From the NCBI RefSeq assembly GCF_001423245.1, contig NZ_LMOH01000003.1, positions 1,163-65,162 of the forward strand: a DNA stretch of 64,000 nt. Reading direction: 5' to 3'. Below the pieces are notes generated by a model. It saw only the letters and a list, made by a program, of their open reading frames with translations. It did no database searches and was not told the DNA's origin. The position numbers and the translations under genes are program-made. The stretch is from Aureimonas sp. Leaf324. GTDB lineage: Bacteria > Pseudomonadota > Alphaproteobacteria > Rhizobiales > Rhizobiaceae. Shown here piece by piece: positions 1 through 10,127 of the stretch. How positions within the stretch are numbered: position 1 is the stretch's first letter; each line of letters starts with the position of its first letter.

Positions 1-113
<113 letters not shown>

Positions 114-137
114 GGCTTGGCCTCTTGAAATCAAGGG

Positions 138-167
138 CGCGGCGGTCTACACCGCCGCGTTCTCTTT
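138..167 (+). terminator. Terminator-like hairpin between tuf and rpsJ
   Basis: A perfect 9-bp stem (138-146 pairs with 151-159, CGCGGCGGT/ACCGCCGCG, loop CTAC) is followed by the pyrimidine-rich TTCTCTTT. It lies 25 bases after the tuf stop. It could end or attenuate the str operon before the S10 operon; the T run is interrupted, so full termination is uncertain. Confidence 0.55.
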
Positions 168-281
168 GCCCTTCGGGGCGGTTCGGGCGCCGTGCGGGCG
201 TCCGGTTTGATTGGCTGAAGACTGTTTAGCGATCGGAAAGCGCCGGCACTCCGGCATGGCTCCGACGGAAGGACGAATGCA

Positions 282-590
282 ATGAACGGCCAGAATATTC
301 GCATCCGCCTGAAGGCGTTCGACCACCGCGTGCTCGACGCCTCCACCCGCGAGATCGTATCGACGGCAAAGCGCACCGGCGCCAACGTGCGCGGGCCCAT
401 CCCGCTGCCGACCCGTATCGAGAAGTTTACGGTCAACCGCTCGCCCCACGTGGACAAGAAGTCCCGCGAGCAGTTCGAAATGCGCACCCACAAGCGGCTG
501 CTCGACATCGTCGACCCGACGCCGCAGACGGTCGATGCGCTGATGAAGCTCGACCTCGCCGCAGGCGTCGACGTCGAGATCAAGCTCTAA
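282..590 (+). CDS. rpsJ: 30S ribosomal protein S10
   Basis: Encodes the 102-residue small-subunit head protein S10 (NusE), which also acts in transcription antitermination with NusB. Length and the opening [16 protein letters not shown] are typical of alphaproteobacterial S10. The ATG at 282 is preceded by a GGAAGGA ribosome-binding site at a good distance. It is the first gene of the S10 operon; the 168-base gap to tuf holds a terminator-like hairpin, so a promoter for the operon probably lies there, but I could not pick a convincing -35/-10 pair. Confidence 0.98.
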   Translation: MNGQNIRIRLKAFDHRVLDASTREIVSTAKRTGANVRGPIPLPTRIEKFTVNRSPHVDKKSREQFEMRTHKRLLDIVDPTPQTVDALMKLDLAAGVDVEIKL

Positions 591-653
591 CGAGCGGACA
601 AGAACCGGCAGGACCTTTCGGGGTCTCAAGGTTCCTCTGGAGAAAGAACGAGA

Positions 654-1370
654 ATGCGTTCAGGTTTGATTGCACAGAAGGTCGGCATGACCCGCATCTA
701 CAATGATGCGGGCGAGCATGTGCCGGTCACGGTTCTCAAGGTCGAGAACCTCCAGGTCGTGGGTCAGCGCACCCAGGACAAGAATGGCTACACCGCCGTT
801 CAGCTCGGTGTCGGCACTGCCAAGGTGAAGAACACCTCGAAGGCGATGCGCGGCGTGTTCGCTCAGGCCTCCGTCGAGCCGAAGCGCAAGATGGCCGAGT
901 TCCGCGTGTCGGACGACAACCTCATCGACGTGGGCGCCGAAATCACGGCCGACCACTTCGTCGCGGGCCAGCTGGTGGATGTCACCGGCACCTCGATCGG
1001 TAAGGGTTTCGCCGGCGTCATGAAGCGCCACAACTTCGGTGGTCTTCGCGCCACGCACGGCGTGTCGGTCTCGCACCGCTCGCACGGTTCGACCGGTCAG
1101 CGCCAGGATCCGGGCAAGGTCTTCAAGAACAAGAAGATGGCCGGTCACATGGGTCAGACCCGCGTGACGACCCAGAACCTCGAGGTCGTCCGCACGGACG
1201 CCGAGAAGGGCCTCCTCCTGATCCGCGGCGCCGTGCCGGGCTCGAAGGGCGGCTGGATCCTCGTCCGTGACGCGGTCAAGGCGAAGCTCCCCGAGAACGC
1301 CCCCAAGCCGGCTGCCCTGCGCCAGGCCGCCAACAACGGCGCTTCGGCCGCTTCCGAGGGAACCGAGTAA
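654..1370 (+). CDS. rplC: 50S ribosomal protein L3
   Basis: Encodes L3 (238 residues), an early 23S rRNA assembly protein whose central loop reaches the peptidyl transferase centre. The region [20 protein letters not shown] includes the glutamine methylated by PrmB in other bacteria. Start [16 protein letters not shown] fits the family and has GGAGAAAG upstream. A C-terminal Ala-rich tail of about 20 residues extends past the conserved core, common in alphaproteobacteria. Its stop overlaps the rplD start by one base (TAATG), indicating coupling. Confidence 0.98.
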   Translation: MRSGLIAQKVGMTRIYNDAGEHVPVTVLKVENLQVVGQRTQDKNGYTAVQLGVGTAKVKNTSKAMRGVFAQASVEPKRKMAEFRVSDDNLIDVGAEITADHFVAGQLVDVTGTSIGKGFAGVMKRHNFGGLRATHGVSVSHRSHGSTGQRQDPGKVFKNKKMAGHMGQTRVTTQNLEVVRTDAEKGLLLIRGAVPGSKGGWILVRDAVKAKLPENAPKPAALRQAANNGASAASEGTE

Positions 1371-1990
1371 TGGACATCAAGATCAAGACCCTCGCCGGCG
1401 CCGAAGCCGGTTCGGTGACCCTCGCTGACGAGATCTTCGGTCTCGAGCCGCGCGAGGACATCCTCCAGCGCATGGTCCGCTACCAGCTCGCCAAGCGCCA
1501 GCAGGGCACGCACCAGTCGCTGGGCCGCGCCGAGATCGCCCGTACGGGTGCCAAGCTCTACAAGCAGAAGGGCACCGGTCGCGCCCGTCACGGCTCGGCC
1601 CGCGCTCCGCAGTTCCGCGGCGGTGGCAAGGCCCACGGCCCGGTCTCGCGCAGCCACGCTCACGATCTTCCCAAGAAGGTCCGCGCGCTCGCCCTCAAGC
1701 ATGCCCTCTCGGCCAAGGCCAAGTCGGGCGGCCTGATCGTCATCGACGATCTGACCTCGGCCGACGGCAAGACCAAGGCGGTGCTGGCCCAGTTCGCGGG
1801 CCTCGGCCTGACGAACGCGCTGATCATCGGTGGCGCGCAGCTGAACGAGAACTTCGCTCGCTCGGCCCGCAACATCCCGAACATCGACGTTCTGCCGGTT
1901 CAGGGCATCAACGTTTACGACATTCTGCGCCGTCAGACGCTTGTCCTGTCGAAGGCTGCCGTCGAGGCCCTCGAGGAGCGCTTCAAATGA
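1370..1990 (+). CDS. rplD: 50S ribosomal protein L4
   Basis: Encodes L4 (206 residues), which lines the peptide exit tunnel and in gammaproteobacteria represses its own operon. The tunnel loop is visible in the basic region around residues 60-90 ([20 protein letters not shown]). It overlaps rplC by one base and rplW by four, in the middle of the S10 operon. Whether L4 autoregulation operates in this lineage cannot be told from the sequence. Confidence 0.98.
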   Translation: MDIKIKTLAGAEAGSVTLADEIFGLEPREDILQRMVRYQLAKRQQGTHQSLGRAEIARTGAKLYKQKGTGRARHGSARAPQFRGGGKAHGPVSRSHAHDLPKKVRALALKHALSAKAKSGGLIVIDDLTSADGKTKAVLAQFAGLGLTNALIIGGAQLNENFARSARNIPNIDVLPVQGINVYDILRRQTLVLSKAAVEALEERFK

Positions 1991-2280
1991 GCGATCTGCG
2001 CCATTACGACGTCATCACGAGCCCGGTCATCACTGAGAAGTCGACGCTGGTCTCCGAGTTCAACCAGGTGATCTTCAACGTTGCGAAGACCGCGACCAAG
2101 CCGCAGATCAAGGCGGCCGTCGAGGCTCTGTTCGGTGTCAAGGTCACTGCCGTCAACACTCTCGTCCGCAAGGGCAAGGTGCGGCGTTTCCGCGGCCGTC
2201 CGGGCCGCCAGAGCGACCAGAAGAAGGCGATCGTGACGCTGGCCGAGGGCCAGTCCATCGACGTCTCGACCGGTCTCTGA
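1987..2280 (+). CDS. rplW: 50S ribosomal protein L23
   Basis: Encodes L23 (97 residues), located at the exit of the ribosomal tunnel where trigger factor and the signal recognition particle dock. The opening [17 protein letters not shown] is the L23 signature. The start ATG overlaps the rplD stop (ATGA), so translation is coupled. Confidence 0.98.
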   Translation: MSDLRHYDVITSPVITEKSTLVSEFNQVIFNVAKTATKPQIKAAVEALFGVKVTAVNTLVRKGKVRRFRGRPGRQSDQKKAIVTLAEGQSIDVSTGL

Positions 2281-2305
2281 CGGCTGGCTGCGAGGATAGA
2301 AGATC

Positions 2306-3142
2306 ATGGCACTGAAGAACTTCAAGCCGGTCACCCCGAGCACCCGCCAGCTGGTGCTCGTCGACCGCTCGGGCCTCTGGAAGGGCAAGCCGGTCAAGCA
2401 GTTGACCGAGGGCCTGCATTCGAGCGGCGGCCGCAACAACATGGGTCGCATCACCGCCCGCTATCAGGGCGGCGGACACAAGCGCACCTACCGCATGATC
2501 GACTTCAAGCGTCGCAAGCTTGACGTCGTCGCGACGGTGGAGCGTCTCGAGTACGATCCGAACCGCACCGCGTTCATCGCGCTGATCCGCTACGAGGACG
2601 GCGAGCTGTCCTACATCTTGGCACCGCAGCGTCTGGCTGCCGGCGATAAGGTCGTGGCGGGTCTCACCGGCATCGACGTCAAGCCGGGCAACGCGATGCC
2701 GCTGTCGGCGATGCCGGTCGGCACCATCATCCACAATGTGGAGATGAAGCCGATGAAGGGCGGTCAGATCGCCCGTTCGGCTGGCGCCTACGCTCAGCTC
2801 GTCGGTCGCGACCAGGGCATGGCGATCCTGCGCCTGAACTCGGGCGAGCAGCGTCTGGTGTCGGGATCGTGCTTCGCCACGGTCGGTGCCGTATCCAATC
2901 CGGACCACGGCAACATCAACCTCGGCAAGGCGGGCCGTTCGGTCTGGCTCGGTCGTCGCCCGCACGTTCGCGGCGTCGCGATGAACCCGGTCGATCACCC
3001 GCACGGCGGTGGTGAGGGTCGCACCTCGGGTGGCCGTCACCCGGTGACGCCTTGGGGCAAGCCCACGAAGGGCAAGCGCACGCGCCAGAACAAGGCGACC
3101 GACAAGTTCATCATGCGCTCGCGCCATCAGCGCAAGAAGTAA
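2306..3142 (+). CDS. rplB: 50S ribosomal protein L2
   Basis: Encodes L2 (278 residues), one of the most conserved large-subunit proteins, needed for subunit joining and peptidyl transferase activity. The SH3-like and OB-type RNA-binding halves and the C-terminal signature ([13 protein letters not shown], about residues 230-242) including the conserved histidine are present. It begins 25 bases after rplW with GAGGATAGAAG upstream. Full length. Confidence 0.99.
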   Translation: MALKNFKPVTPSTRQLVLVDRSGLWKGKPVKQLTEGLHSSGGRNNMGRITARYQGGGHKRTYRMIDFKRRKLDVVATVERLEYDPNRTAFIALIRYEDGELSYILAPQRLAAGDKVVAGLTGIDVKPGNAMPLSAMPVGTIIHNVEMKPMKGGQIARSAGAYAQLVGRDQGMAILRLNSGEQRLVSGSCFATVGAVSNPDHGNINLGKAGRSVWLGRRPHVRGVAMNPVDHPHGGGEGRTSGGRHPVTPWGKPTKGKRTRQNKATDKFIMRSRHQRKK

Positions 3143-3154
3143 GGGAAACACTCC

Positions 3155-3433
3155 ATGACACGTTCCGTCTGGAAAGGTCCGTTCGTTGATGGCTACCTCC
3201 TGAAGAAGGCCGAAAAGGTCCGCTCGGGTGGTCGCAGCGAAGTCATCAAGATCTGGAGCCGTCGCTCCACGATCCTGCCGCAGTTCGTTGGTCTGACGTT
3301 CGGCGTCTACAACGGCAACAAGCACATCCCGGTCTCGGTCAACGAGGACATGGTCGGACACAAGTTCGGCGAGTTCTCCCCGACCCGTACCTATTACGGC
3401 CACGGCGCCGACAAGAAGGCGAAGAGGAAGTAA
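3155..3433 (+). CDS. rpsS: 30S ribosomal protein S19
   Basis: Encodes S19 (92 residues), a head protein that pairs with S13 and contacts the A-site tRNA. The start [16 protein letters not shown] and the [17 protein letters not shown] region are diagnostic. It sits 12 bases after rplB and just before rplV. Confidence 0.98.
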   Translation: MTRSVWKGPFVDGYLLKKAEKVRSGGRSEVIKIWSRRSTILPQFVGLTFGVYNGNKHIPVSVNEDMVGHKFGEFSPTRTYYGHGADKKAKRK

Positions 3434-3434
3434 C

Positions 3435-3821
3435 ATGGGTAAGGCCAAGGCCGAGCGCGTGCTCAAGGACAACGAGGCGAAGGCTGTCGCCCGTACGATC
3501 CGCGTGAGCCCGCAGAAACTCAACCTCGTCGCGCAGATGATCCGCGGCAAGAAGGTGGATCGCGCTCTCGCGGACCTCACCTTCTCGCGCAAGCGGATCG
3601 CCGAGACGGTGAAGAAGACGCTGGAAAGCGCCATCGCGAACGCCGAGAACAACCACGATCTTGACGTCGACACGCTGGTCGTCGCCGAGGCTTTCGTCGG
3701 CAAGTCGATCACGATGAAGCGTTTCCACGCCCGCGGTCGCGGTCGGGCGAGCCGGGTCGAGAAGCCGTTCTCGCACCTGACGATCATCGTCCGCGAGAAG
3801 GCCGAAGAGGAGGCCGCGTAA
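3435..3821 (+). CDS. rplV: 50S ribosomal protein L22
   Basis: Encodes L22 (128 residues), which spans the large subunit and forms part of the exit tunnel wall opposite L4. The conserved core [21 protein letters not shown] and the hairpin tip around [15 protein letters not shown] are intact. It starts one base after the rpsS stop, using the GAGGAAG inside the end of rpsS, and overlaps rpsC by one base. Confidence 0.98.
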   Translation: MGKAKAERVLKDNEAKAVARTIRVSPQKLNLVAQMIRGKKVDRALADLTFSRKRIAETVKKTLESAIANAENNHDLDVDTLVVAEAFVGKSITMKRFHARGRGRASRVEKPFSHLTIIVREKAEEEAA

Positions 3822-4549
3822 TGGGTCAGAAAGTCAATCCGATCGGCCTGCGCCTCGGCATCAACCGGACCTGGGACTCCCGCTGGTTCGCCAACACCGG
3901 CGAGTACGGCCAGCTGCTCCACGAGGATCTTGCGATCCGCAAGTACCTCCTCGCCGAGCTGAAGCAGGCGGCGGTCTCCAAGATCGTCATCGAACGCCCG
4001 CACAAGAAGTGCCGCATCACGATCCACTCGGCGCGTCCGGGCATCGTCATTGGCAAGAAGGGCGCTGACATCGAGAAGCTTCGCAAGAAGCTGGCGGCGA
4101 TGACCAACGCCGAGACGCACATCAACATCGTCGAGGTCCGGAAGCCCGAGACCGACGCGACGCTGGTGGCGCAGTCGATCGCCCAGCAGCTGGAGCGCCG
4201 CATCGCGTTCCGCCGTGCGATGAAGCGCGCCGTCCAGTCGGCGATGCGCCTTGGCGCCGAAGGCATCCGCATCAATTGCGGCGGCCGTCTCGGCGGCGCT
4301 GAGATCGCCCGCATGGAATGGTACCGCGAGGGCCGCGTTCCGCTGCATACGCTTCGCGCGGATGTTGACTACGGCACCGCGGAAGCCCATACGGCGTACG
4401 GTGTCTGCGGCGTGAAGGTCTGGATCTTCAAGGGCGAGATCCTGGAGCACGATCCGATGGCTTCCGAGCGTCGTGCGGTCGAAGGCGACGGCTCGAACTC
4501 CGGTGGCGGCAACAACCGTCGTCGTGAGCGCGAGCGCGAGCACGCCTGA
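3821..4549 (+). CDS. rpsC: 30S ribosomal protein S3
   Basis: Encodes S3 (242 residues), part of the mRNA entry channel helicase. The type-II KH domain is recognisable by the GxxG loop in [15 protein letters not shown] (about residues 70-84), followed by the S3 C-terminal domain ending near residue 215. A low-complexity polar and Arg-rich tail (about 25 residues) extends beyond the core. The TAATG overlap with rplV suggests coupled translation. Confidence 0.98.
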   Translation: MGQKVNPIGLRLGINRTWDSRWFANTGEYGQLLHEDLAIRKYLLAELKQAAVSKIVIERPHKKCRITIHSARPGIVIGKKGADIEKLRKKLAAMTNAETHINIVEVRKPETDATLVAQSIAQQLERRIAFRRAMKRAVQSAMRLGAEGIRINCGGRLGGAEIARMEWYREGRVPLHTLRADVDYGTAEAHTAYGVCGVKVWIFKGEILEHDPMASERRAVEGDGSNSGGGNNRRREREREHA

Positions 4550-4575
4550 TAGTCGAAGTTTCGGAGTAATAGGAA

Positions 4576-4989
4576 ATGTTGCAACCAAAGCGCACGAAGT
4601 TCCGGAAGGCGTTCAAGGGACGCATTCACGGCAACTCCAAGGGCGGCTCGTTGCTCAGCTTCGGGACCTTCGGTCTGAAGGCCCTCGAGCCGGAGCGCGT
4701 CACCGCCCGCCAGATCGAGGCGGCTCGCCGCGCGATCACCCGTCAGATGAAGCGCCAGGGCCGCGTCTGGATCCGGATCTTCCCGGACCTGCCGGTCACC
4801 GCCAAGCCGACGGAAGTCCGCATGGGTAAGGGCAAGGGTGCGATCGAGTACTGGGCGGCTCGCGTCGCTCCCGGTCGTATCATGTTCGAGATCGACGGCG
4901 TGGCGGAAGACGTCGCTCGCGAGGCCCTGCGCCTCGGTGCGGCGAAGCTTCCGATCCGCACGCGGTTCATCCAGCGCATCGCCGAGTAA
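4576..4989 (+). CDS. rplP: 50S ribosomal protein L16
   Basis: Encodes L16 (137 residues), which positions A-site tRNA near the peptidyl transferase centre. The start [16 protein letters not shown] and the motif [15 protein letters not shown] are those of L16. It follows rpsC by 26 bases and precedes rpmC by 11. Confidence 0.98.
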   Translation: MLQPKRTKFRKAFKGRIHGNSKGGSLLSFGTFGLKALEPERVTARQIEAARRAITRQMKRQGRVWIRIFPDLPVTAKPTEVRMGKGKGAIEYWAARVAPGRIMFEIDGVAEDVAREALRLGAAKLPIRTRFIQRIAE

Positions 4990-5000
4990 GGAGAAATTCG

Positions 5001-5201
5001 ATGAAAGCCTCCGACCTCACCACGAAGACGCAGGACGAGCTGACGGCCGACCTCGGCAAGCTGAAGAAGGAGCAGTTCAACCTGCGCTTCCAGCGTGCCA
5101 CGGGCCAGCTCGAGAACACGTCTCGTGTCAAGGAAGTCCGTCGGGACATCGCCCGGATCAAGACCATTGCCCGCCAGAAGGCCGGCACGGCCAAGGCCTG
5201 A
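5001..5201 (+). CDS. rpmC: 50S ribosomal protein L29
   Basis: Encodes L29 (66 residues), a two-helix protein beside the exit tunnel next to L23. The motif [19 protein letters not shown] is the L29 signature. AAGGAG (4988-4993) precedes the ATG at 5001. Confidence 0.97.
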   Translation: MKASDLTTKTQDELTADLGKLKKEQFNLRFQRATGQLENTSRVKEVRRDIARIKTIARQKAGTAKA

Positions 5202-5213
5202 AGGTAGTCAACT

Positions 5214-5459
5214 ATGCCGAAACGCGTTTTGCAGGGGACCGTGGTCTCCGATAAGAATGACAAGACGGTCGTCGTGCTCGTGGAGCGTCGCTTCACGCAT
5301 CCGCTCTTCAAGAAGACCGTTCGCCGGTCGAAGAAGTACAAGGCGCACGACGAATCCAACCAGTACAAGGTCGGCGACATCGTCTCCATCGAGGAGACCA
5401 AGCCGATCTCGAAGGACAAGACTTGGATCGTCGTTGCCTCCCAGGCTTCGGCTCAGTGA
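5214..5459 (+). CDS. rpsQ: 30S ribosomal protein S17
   Basis: Encodes S17 (81 residues), a primary 16S rRNA-binding OB-fold protein. The start [18 protein letters not shown] and the [16 protein letters not shown] motif are typical. Last gene of the S10 operon in the classic division; a 67-base gap separates it from rplN. Confidence 0.97.
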   Translation: MPKRVLQGTVVSDKNDKTVVVLVERRFTHPLFKKTVRRSKKYKAHDESNQYKVGDIVSIEETKPISKDKTWIVVASQASAQ

Positions 5460-5526
5460 ATATAGGCTCGGGTGCAGCGCATGATCCTGCGCTCCCCGGC
5501 TGCTCGTGATTTGAAGGCGGCCTGAC

Positions 5527-5895
5527 ATGATTCAGATGCAAACAAACCTCGATGTGGCGGACAATTCCGGCGCCCGTCGTGTCATGTGCATCAAGGTGCT
5601 GGGCGGCTCGAAGCGGAAGTATGCCTCGGTCGGCGACATTATCGTCGTTTCGATCAAGGAAGCCATTCCGCGCGGCCGCGTGAAGAAGGGTGACGTGATG
5701 AAGGCGGTCGTGGTTCGCACGGCCAAGGACATCCGCCGCCCGGACGGTTCCGTGATCCGCTTCGACCGCAATGCGGCGGTGCTGATCGACAACAAGAAGG
5801 AGCCTGTCGGAACTCGTATCTTCGGACCCGTTCCGCGCGAGCTGCGCGGCCGGAACCACATGAAGATCATTTCCCTGGCCCCGGAAGTGCTGTAA
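5527..5895 (+). CDS. rplN: 50S ribosomal protein L14
   Basis: Encodes L14 (122 residues), which binds 23S rRNA at the subunit interface and makes bridges with 16S rRNA. The opening [18 protein letters not shown] is diagnostic. It is the first gene of the classic spc operon; the 67 bases before it hold a ribosome-binding site but no obvious terminator, so read-through from the S10 operon is likely. Confidence 0.98.
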   Translation: MIQMQTNLDVADNSGARRVMCIKVLGGSKRKYASVGDIIVVSIKEAIPRGRVKKGDVMKAVVVRTAKDIRRPDGSVIRFDRNAAVLIDNKKEPVGTRIFGPVPRELRGRNHMKIISLAPEVL

Positions 5896-5907
5896 GGAGC
5901 CGGACCG

Positions 5908-6231
5908 ATGCAGAAGATCAAGAAGGGCGACAACGTCGTCGTGCTGGCCGGCAAGGACAAGGGCCGCTCGGGCAAGGTGCTCCAGGTCATGCCGAAGGAG
6001 GACCGTGCGGTCGTCTCCGGCGTCAACCTGGTGAAGCGCCACCAGAAGCAGTCCGCCAGCCAGGAAGCCGGGATCGTCTCCAAGGAGGCCCCCATCCACC
6101 TCTCGAACCTCTCGGTCGCCGACCCGAAGGATGGCAAGCCGACCCGCGTCGGTTTCAAGGTTGTCGGCGAGGGCGAGAACGCAAAGAAGGTGCGCGTCGC
6201 CAAGCGTTCGGGAGAACAGATCGATGGCTGA
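5908..6231 (+). CDS. rplX: 50S ribosomal protein L24
   Basis: Encodes L24 (107 residues), an assembly initiator for the large subunit. The KOW motif is at the N-terminus ([20 protein letters not shown]). Its last 8 bases overlap the start of rplE in another frame. Confidence 0.98.
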   Translation: MQKIKKGDNVVVLAGKDKGRSGKVLQVMPKEDRAVVSGVNLVKRHQKQSASQEAGIVSKEAPIHLSNLSVADPKDGKPTRVGFKVVGEGENAKKVRVAKRSGEQIDG

Positions 6232-6781
6232 GACCAGCTACACGCCTCGGCTCAAGGCCGTATACCGCGACGAGATCCGCAAGCAGCTTCTCGAGGAGTT
6301 CAAGTACTCCAACGAGATGGAAGTTCCGCGTCTCGACAAGGTCGTGATCAACATGGGCGTCGGTGAGGCCACCGGCGACTCCAAGAAGCCGACGATCGCG
6401 GCGGAAGACCTGGCGAAGATCGCCGGTCAGAAGCCTGTCATCACGCGTGCCCGGAACTCGATCGCCGGGTTCAAGGTGCGCGAGAACATGCCGATCGGCG
6501 CGAAGGTCACCCTTCGCAAGGAGCGCATGTACGAGTTCGTGGATCGCCTGGTGCAGATCGCTCTGCCCCGCGTGCGGGACTTCCGCGGCCTCAACCCGAA
6601 GAGCTTCGACGGTCGTGGCAACTTCGCCATGGGCTTGAAGGAGCACATCGTGTTCCCCGAGATCAACTACGACAAGGTTGATCAGATGTGGGGCATGGAC
6701 ATCATCGTGTGTACGACGGCGAAGACTGACGAAGAAGCCCGCGCCCTTCTGAAGGCGCTGAACTTCCCGTTCCGCCAGTAA
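6224..6781 (+). CDS. rplE: 50S ribosomal protein L5
   Basis: Encodes L5 (185 residues), which binds 5S rRNA and contacts the P-site tRNA. The frame is open further upstream to 6131, but the ATG at 6224 ([16 protein letters not shown]) gives the usual family length and an 8-base overlap with rplX. The conserved [17 protein letters not shown] and the C-terminal [18 protein letters not shown] are intact. Confidence 0.97.
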   Translation: MAETSYTPRLKAVYRDEIRKQLLEEFKYSNEMEVPRLDKVVINMGVGEATGDSKKPTIAAEDLAKIAGQKPVITRARNSIAGFKVRENMPIGAKVTLRKERMYEFVDRLVQIALPRVRDFRGLNPKSFDGRGNFAMGLKEHIVFPEINYDKVDQMWGMDIIVCTTAKTDEEARALLKALNFPFRQ

Positions 6782-6802
6782 CGGCAGGCGAAAGGAAAAG
6801 TT

Positions 6803-7108
6803 ATGGCCAAGAAGAGCGCCATCGAGAAGAACAAGCGCCGGCAGAAGCTGGTCGCCAAGTACGCGGCCAAGCGCGAAGCGCTGAAGGCCGTGACGACGAA
6901 CCAGGAGGCCTCGATGGAGGAGCGTTTCCGCGCTCAGCTCCAGCTGGCCGAGTTGCCGCGCAACTCTTCCAAGGTTCGCGTCCGCAACCGTTGTGAGGTG
7001 ACGGGTCGTCCGCGCGCCTATTATCGCAAGCTGAAGATGAGCCGTATCGCGCTGCGCGACCTCGGCAACACCGGGCAGATCCCGGGCATCGTCAAGTCGA
7101 GCTGGTAA
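6803..7108 (+). CDS. rpsN: 30S ribosomal protein S14
   Basis: Encodes S14 (101 residues), a small-subunit head protein. This is the long type without the zinc-binding CxxC...CxxC motif: only one cysteine ([15 protein letters not shown]) is seen. AAAGGAAAAG lies before the ATG at 6803. It lies between rplE and rpsH as in other spc operons. Confidence 0.98.
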   Translation: MAKKSAIEKNKRRQKLVAKYAAKREALKAVTTNQEASMEERFRAQLQLAELPRNSSKVRVRNRCEVTGRPRAYYRKLKMSRIALRDLGNTGQIPGIVKSSW

Positions 7109-7120
7109 GGAGGCACTGCA

Positions 7121-7519
7121 ATGGCACTTTCCGATCCTCTCGGCGATATGCTGACGCGCATCCGCAACGCCACGATGCGGAGCAAGACGTCGGTCGCCAC
7201 CCCTGCCTCCAAGCTCCGCGCGCGCGTCCTCGACGTGCTCAAGGACGAGGGCTACATCCGGGGTTACTCCGAGACCAAGTTCGAGAACGGTACGGCTGAG
7301 TTCAATATCGAGCTCAAGTACTACGAGGGCGCTCCGGTCATCAAGGAGATCTCCCGCGTGTCGAAGCCCGGCCGTCGCGTCTACGTTTCGGCGAAGACGA
7401 TCCCGCATGTCGCCAACGGCCTGGGCATTTCGGTGCTCTCAACCCCGAAGGGCGTCATGGCGGACCACGCCGCTCGCGAACAGAACGTCGGTGGCGAGAT
7501 CCTCTGCCGCGTCTTCTGA
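7121..7519 (+). CDS. rpsH: 30S ribosomal protein S8
   Basis: Encodes S8 (132 residues), a central-domain 16S rRNA binder that represses spc operon translation in E. coli. The start [17 protein letters not shown] and the C-terminal signature [16 protein letters not shown] are clear. AAGGAGG precedes the ATG. Confidence 0.98.
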   Translation: MALSDPLGDMLTRIRNATMRSKTSVATPASKLRARVLDVLKDEGYIRGYSETKFENGTAEFNIELKYYEGAPVIKEISRVSKPGRRVYVSAKTIPHVANGLGISVLSTPKGVMADHAAREQNVGGEILCRVF

Positions 7520-7563
7520 CGCCGCGTCGAGGTCTCCCAAGCGATCAACGGACAGGTTCTCAG

Positions 7564-8097
7564 ATGTCTCGTATTGGCAAGAAGCCGGTTGCCGTCCCGG
7601 GCGGGGTCACCGCCTCGGTCGACGGTCAGACCGTCCGGGCTAAGGGCCCGAAGGGCGAGCTCTCGTTCGTGGTGAACGACGAAGTGCTCGTGAAGATGGA
7701 AGACGGGTCGATCAAGGTCGACCCGCGCGACGACTCGAAGGATGCGCGTTCGAAGTGGGGCATGTCCCGTACGATGATCGTGAACATCCTGTCGGGCGTG
7801 AAGGATGGTTTCGAGAAGCGTCTCGAGATCAGCGGCGTCGGCTATCGCGCTTCGATGCAGGGCAAGAACCTGCAGCTGGCGCTCGGCTTCAGCCACGACG
7901 TTCTCTACCCGGTTCCGGAGGGCATTTCGATTGTCGTTCCGAAGCCGACCGAGATCGTGATCACCGGCATCGACAAGCAGCAGGTCGGTCAGGTGGCTGC
8001 CGAAATCCGCGATTACCGCGGTCCCGAGCCTTACAAGGGCAAGGGCGTGAAGTACGCGGGCGAGAAGATCGTCCGTAAGGAAGGCAAGAAGAAGTAA
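7564..8097 (+). CDS. rplF: 50S ribosomal protein L6
   Basis: Encodes L6 (177 residues), near the factor-binding site of the large subunit, built from two similar domains. The start [15 protein letters not shown] and the C-terminal motif [17 protein letters not shown] are typical. It sits 44 bases after rpsH. Confidence 0.98.
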   Translation: MSRIGKKPVAVPGGVTASVDGQTVRAKGPKGELSFVVNDEVLVKMEDGSIKVDPRDDSKDARSKWGMSRTMIVNILSGVKDGFEKRLEISGVGYRASMQGKNLQLALGFSHDVLYPVPEGISIVVPKPTEIVITGIDKQQVGQVAAEIRDYRGPEPYKGKGVKYAGEKIVRKEGKKK

Positions 8098-8107
8098 GGC
8101 TCGGGAC

Positions 8108-8470
8108 ATGGCAACGCAGAAGGAACTCCTCCGGCGCCGCGCATCCCGCGTCCGCCGTTCGATCAAGGCCGTGGCGAACGGGCGTCCGCGCCTTTCGGTC
8201 CACCGCTCGTCGAAGAACATCTACGCCCAGATCATCGACGATGCCGCTGGCCGTACCCTCGCTGCCGCTTCGACGCTTGATGTCGGGCTGCGCGGCGATC
8301 TGAAGACCGGCGCCGACACCGCCGCCGCTGCAGCCGTTGGCAAGCTCGTCGCCGAGCGCGCCAAGGAAGCGGGCGTGACCGACGTCGTGTTCGATCGTGG
8401 TGCGTTCATCTACCACGGCCGCATCAAGGCTTTGGCCGAGTCTGCCCGCGAGGGTGGCCTGAACTTCTGA
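8108..8470 (+). CDS. rplR: 50S ribosomal protein L18
   Basis: Encodes L18 (120 residues), a 5S rRNA-binding protein. The motif [20 protein letters not shown] and the closing [19 protein letters not shown] are diagnostic. It is followed by an unusually long intra-operon gap of 140 bases before rpsE, which holds no open frame I would call. Confidence 0.98.
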   Translation: MATQKELLRRRASRVRRSIKAVANGRPRLSVHRSSKNIYAQIIDDAAGRTLAAASTLDVGLRGDLKTGADTAAAAAVGKLVAERAKEAGVTDVVFDRGAFIYHGRIKALAESAREGGLNF

Positions 8471-8610
8471 TCTTCGACCCAAGGGTCGTCGATCTTCGGT
8501 GTGATTGCGGTCCGGTGGGTTTTCCTGCCGGCCGTGTCATGCTTTAAGCCGGGTGCCGCATCGATCGGCACCTTTCCCAGGACGCCTCCGGAAAAAAACA
8601 AGGACAGGAT

Positions 8611-9162
8611 ATGGCGCCTCGCAATGAACGTAACGACCGCGAAGAGCGGGATGACGGCTTCGTCGACAAGCTCGTCCACATCAACCGCGTCGCCAAGGTG
8701 GTCAAGGGTGGCCGTCGCTTCGGCTTCGCCGCGCTCGTCGTCGTCGGCGACCTGAAGGGCCGCGTGGGTTTCGGCCATGGCAAGGCGCGCGAAGTGCCGG
8801 AAGCCATCCGCAAGGCTACGGAAGCCGCCAAGCGCGACCTGATCTTCGTGCCGCTGCGCGACGGTCGCACGCTGCACCACGACGTGGCCGGTCGTCACGG
8901 CGCCGGCAAGGTCCTGCTGCGCACCGCCGAGGCCGGTACCGGCATCATCGCCGGTGGTCCGATGCGCGCCGTGTTCGAGGCCGTCGGCATGCACGACGTC
9001 GTCGCCAAGTCGCTCGGCTCGTCGAACCCGTACAACATGGTTCGTGCCACGTTCGACGCCCTGAAGGGTCAGATGCATCCGAAGGATGTCGCTGCCCGTC
9101 GCGGCATCAAGTATTCCACGCTCCAGGCGCGCCGTCGCGACCTGGTCGGCGCTGAGGACTGA
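8611..9162 (+). CDS. rpsE: 30S ribosomal protein S5
   Basis: Encodes S5 (183 residues), involved in translational accuracy and in the mRNA entry channel. The S5 double-stranded RNA-binding-like domain ([20 protein letters not shown]) and the C-terminal domain are complete. The ATG at 8611 is preceded by AAGGACAGGAT. It overlaps nothing upstream; the downstream rpmD frame touches its stop but the real rpmD start is about 60 bases later. Confidence 0.98.
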   Translation: MAPRNERNDREERDDGFVDKLVHINRVAKVVKGGRRFGFAALVVVGDLKGRVGFGHGKAREVPEAIRKATEAAKRDLIFVPLRDGRTLHHDVAGRHGAGKVLLRTAEAGTGIIAGGPMRAVFEAVGMHDVVAKSLGSSNPYNMVRATFDALKGQMHPKDVAARRGIKYSTLQARRRDLVGAED

Positions 9163-9224
9163 TGGAGCAGCGCGAGCGCAGCAATGCGCTTGCCGCCCGT
9201 CGTCCCCCTTCAAGGAGCCGAATG

Positions 9225-9428
9225 ATGTCCAAGACCCAAGTCCAGGGCTCGACGATCACCGTCGAACAGATCGGAAGCCCGATCCGCCGTCCGAGCGAGC
9301 AGCGTGCCACGCTGATCGGCCTCGGGCTGAACAAGTTGCACCGCGTTCGGACGCTGGAGGATACGCCTTCGGTCCGTGGCATGATCGCCAAGGTCAGCCA
9401 CCTCGTCCGCGTCGTCGACGGCCAGTGA
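9225..9428 (+). CDS. rpmD: 50S ribosomal protein L30
   Basis: Encodes L30 (67 residues). The conserved core ([20 protein letters not shown], then [18 protein letters not shown]) is complete. Two adjacent ATG codons (9222, 9225) are possible; AAGGAG at 9212-9217 is better spaced to 9225. The frame opens up to 9162 but the extra residues do not match the family. Confidence 0.95.
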   Translation: MSKTQVQGSTITVEQIGSPIRRPSEQRATLIGLGLNKLHRVRTLEDTPSVRGMIAKVSHLVRVVDGQ

Positions 9429-9444
9429 GCCGGGAGTAAACGAG

Positions 9445-9921
9445 ATGAAGCTCAACGAGATCGCCGATAAGGACGGCGCCACCCATTCGCGCAAGCGTCT
9501 CGGTCGTGGCATCGGTTCGGGTTCCGGCAAGACCGGTGGTCGTGGCGTCAAGGGCCAAAAGGCCCGCTCCGGCGTTGCGATCAACGGCTTCGAGGGTGGC
9601 CAGATGCCGCTCTATCGTCGCCTTCCGAAGCGCGGCTTCGTGAACATCTTCGCCAAGTCGTTCAACATCGTGTCGCTGGACAAGATCGCCCAGGCGATCG
9701 AGGCCGGCAAGCTCGACGCGAAGGCGACGATCGACATGGCGGCCCTTCAGGCTGCCGGTCTCGTGAACCGTGCGCGGGATGGCGTGCGGATCCTCGGTGA
9801 CGGGGAAGTCTCCGCCAAGCTGACGATCCAGGCCGATGGCGCGTCGCGTTCCGCGATCGAGAAGGTCGAGAAGGCCGGTGGCACGCTCACCGTTCCGCAG
9901 AAGGCCGCGGCGGAAGCCTGA
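9445..9921 (+). CDS. rplO: 50S ribosomal protein L15
   Basis: Encodes L15 (158 residues), a late-assembly 23S rRNA protein. The Gly-rich N-terminal extension ([18 protein letters not shown]) that threads through rRNA is present, followed by the globular domain. It is the last gene before an intrinsic terminator, so it may end the main ribosomal transcript. Confidence 0.98.
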   Translation: MKLNEIADKDGATHSRKRLGRGIGSGSGKTGGRGVKGQKARSGVAINGFEGGQMPLYRRLPKRGFVNIFAKSFNIVSLDKIAQAIEAGKLDAKATIDMAALQAAGLVNRARDGVRILGDGEVSAKLTIQADGASRSAIEKVEKAGGTLTVPQKAAAEA

Positions 9922-9947
9922 ACCTCCGCCTTGCGGTTGAAGTTCGA

Positions 9948-9979
9948 AAGCCGCCCTCCCACACGAGGGCGGCTTTTTT
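9948..9979 (+). terminator. Rho-independent terminator after rplO
   Basis: An 11-bp stem (AAGCCGCCCTC at 9948-9958 with GAGGGCGGCTT at 9965-9975), a 6-base loop and a run of six T (9974-9979) form a textbook intrinsic terminator 26 bases after rplO. It separates the spc ribosomal genes from secY-adk, which in most bacteria are co-transcribed. Confidence 0.88.
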
Positions 9980-10127
9980 CTTGCAGGACCGCCCGACGAC
10001 CGAATTTGTCTTGTAATTCGCATCGCTAGGCCGTTCTACATAACGTCACGAACGTGTCGGAATCGTCCGCGTGGCTTGCGCATTGCGTCGGGCTGCCCGT
10101 GTCGGATCATCCGGAGAGAGCGCAGAC

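Noticed and set aside
5460-5526. Operon break between rpsQ and rplN
   Set aside because: The 67-base gap has no hairpin with a T run and no convincing promoter; it is more likely a simple intergenic spacer.
6131-6223. N-terminal extension of L5
   Set aside because: The frame is open upstream, but it lies inside rplX and the residues do not match L5; the ATG at 6224 gives the normal length.
8471-8610. Small gene or regulatory RNA between rplR and rpsE
   Set aside because: The only hairpin (CGACC/GGTCG near 8475-8488) is very short, and no frame with a ribosome-binding site was found. Nothing reportable beyond unusual length.
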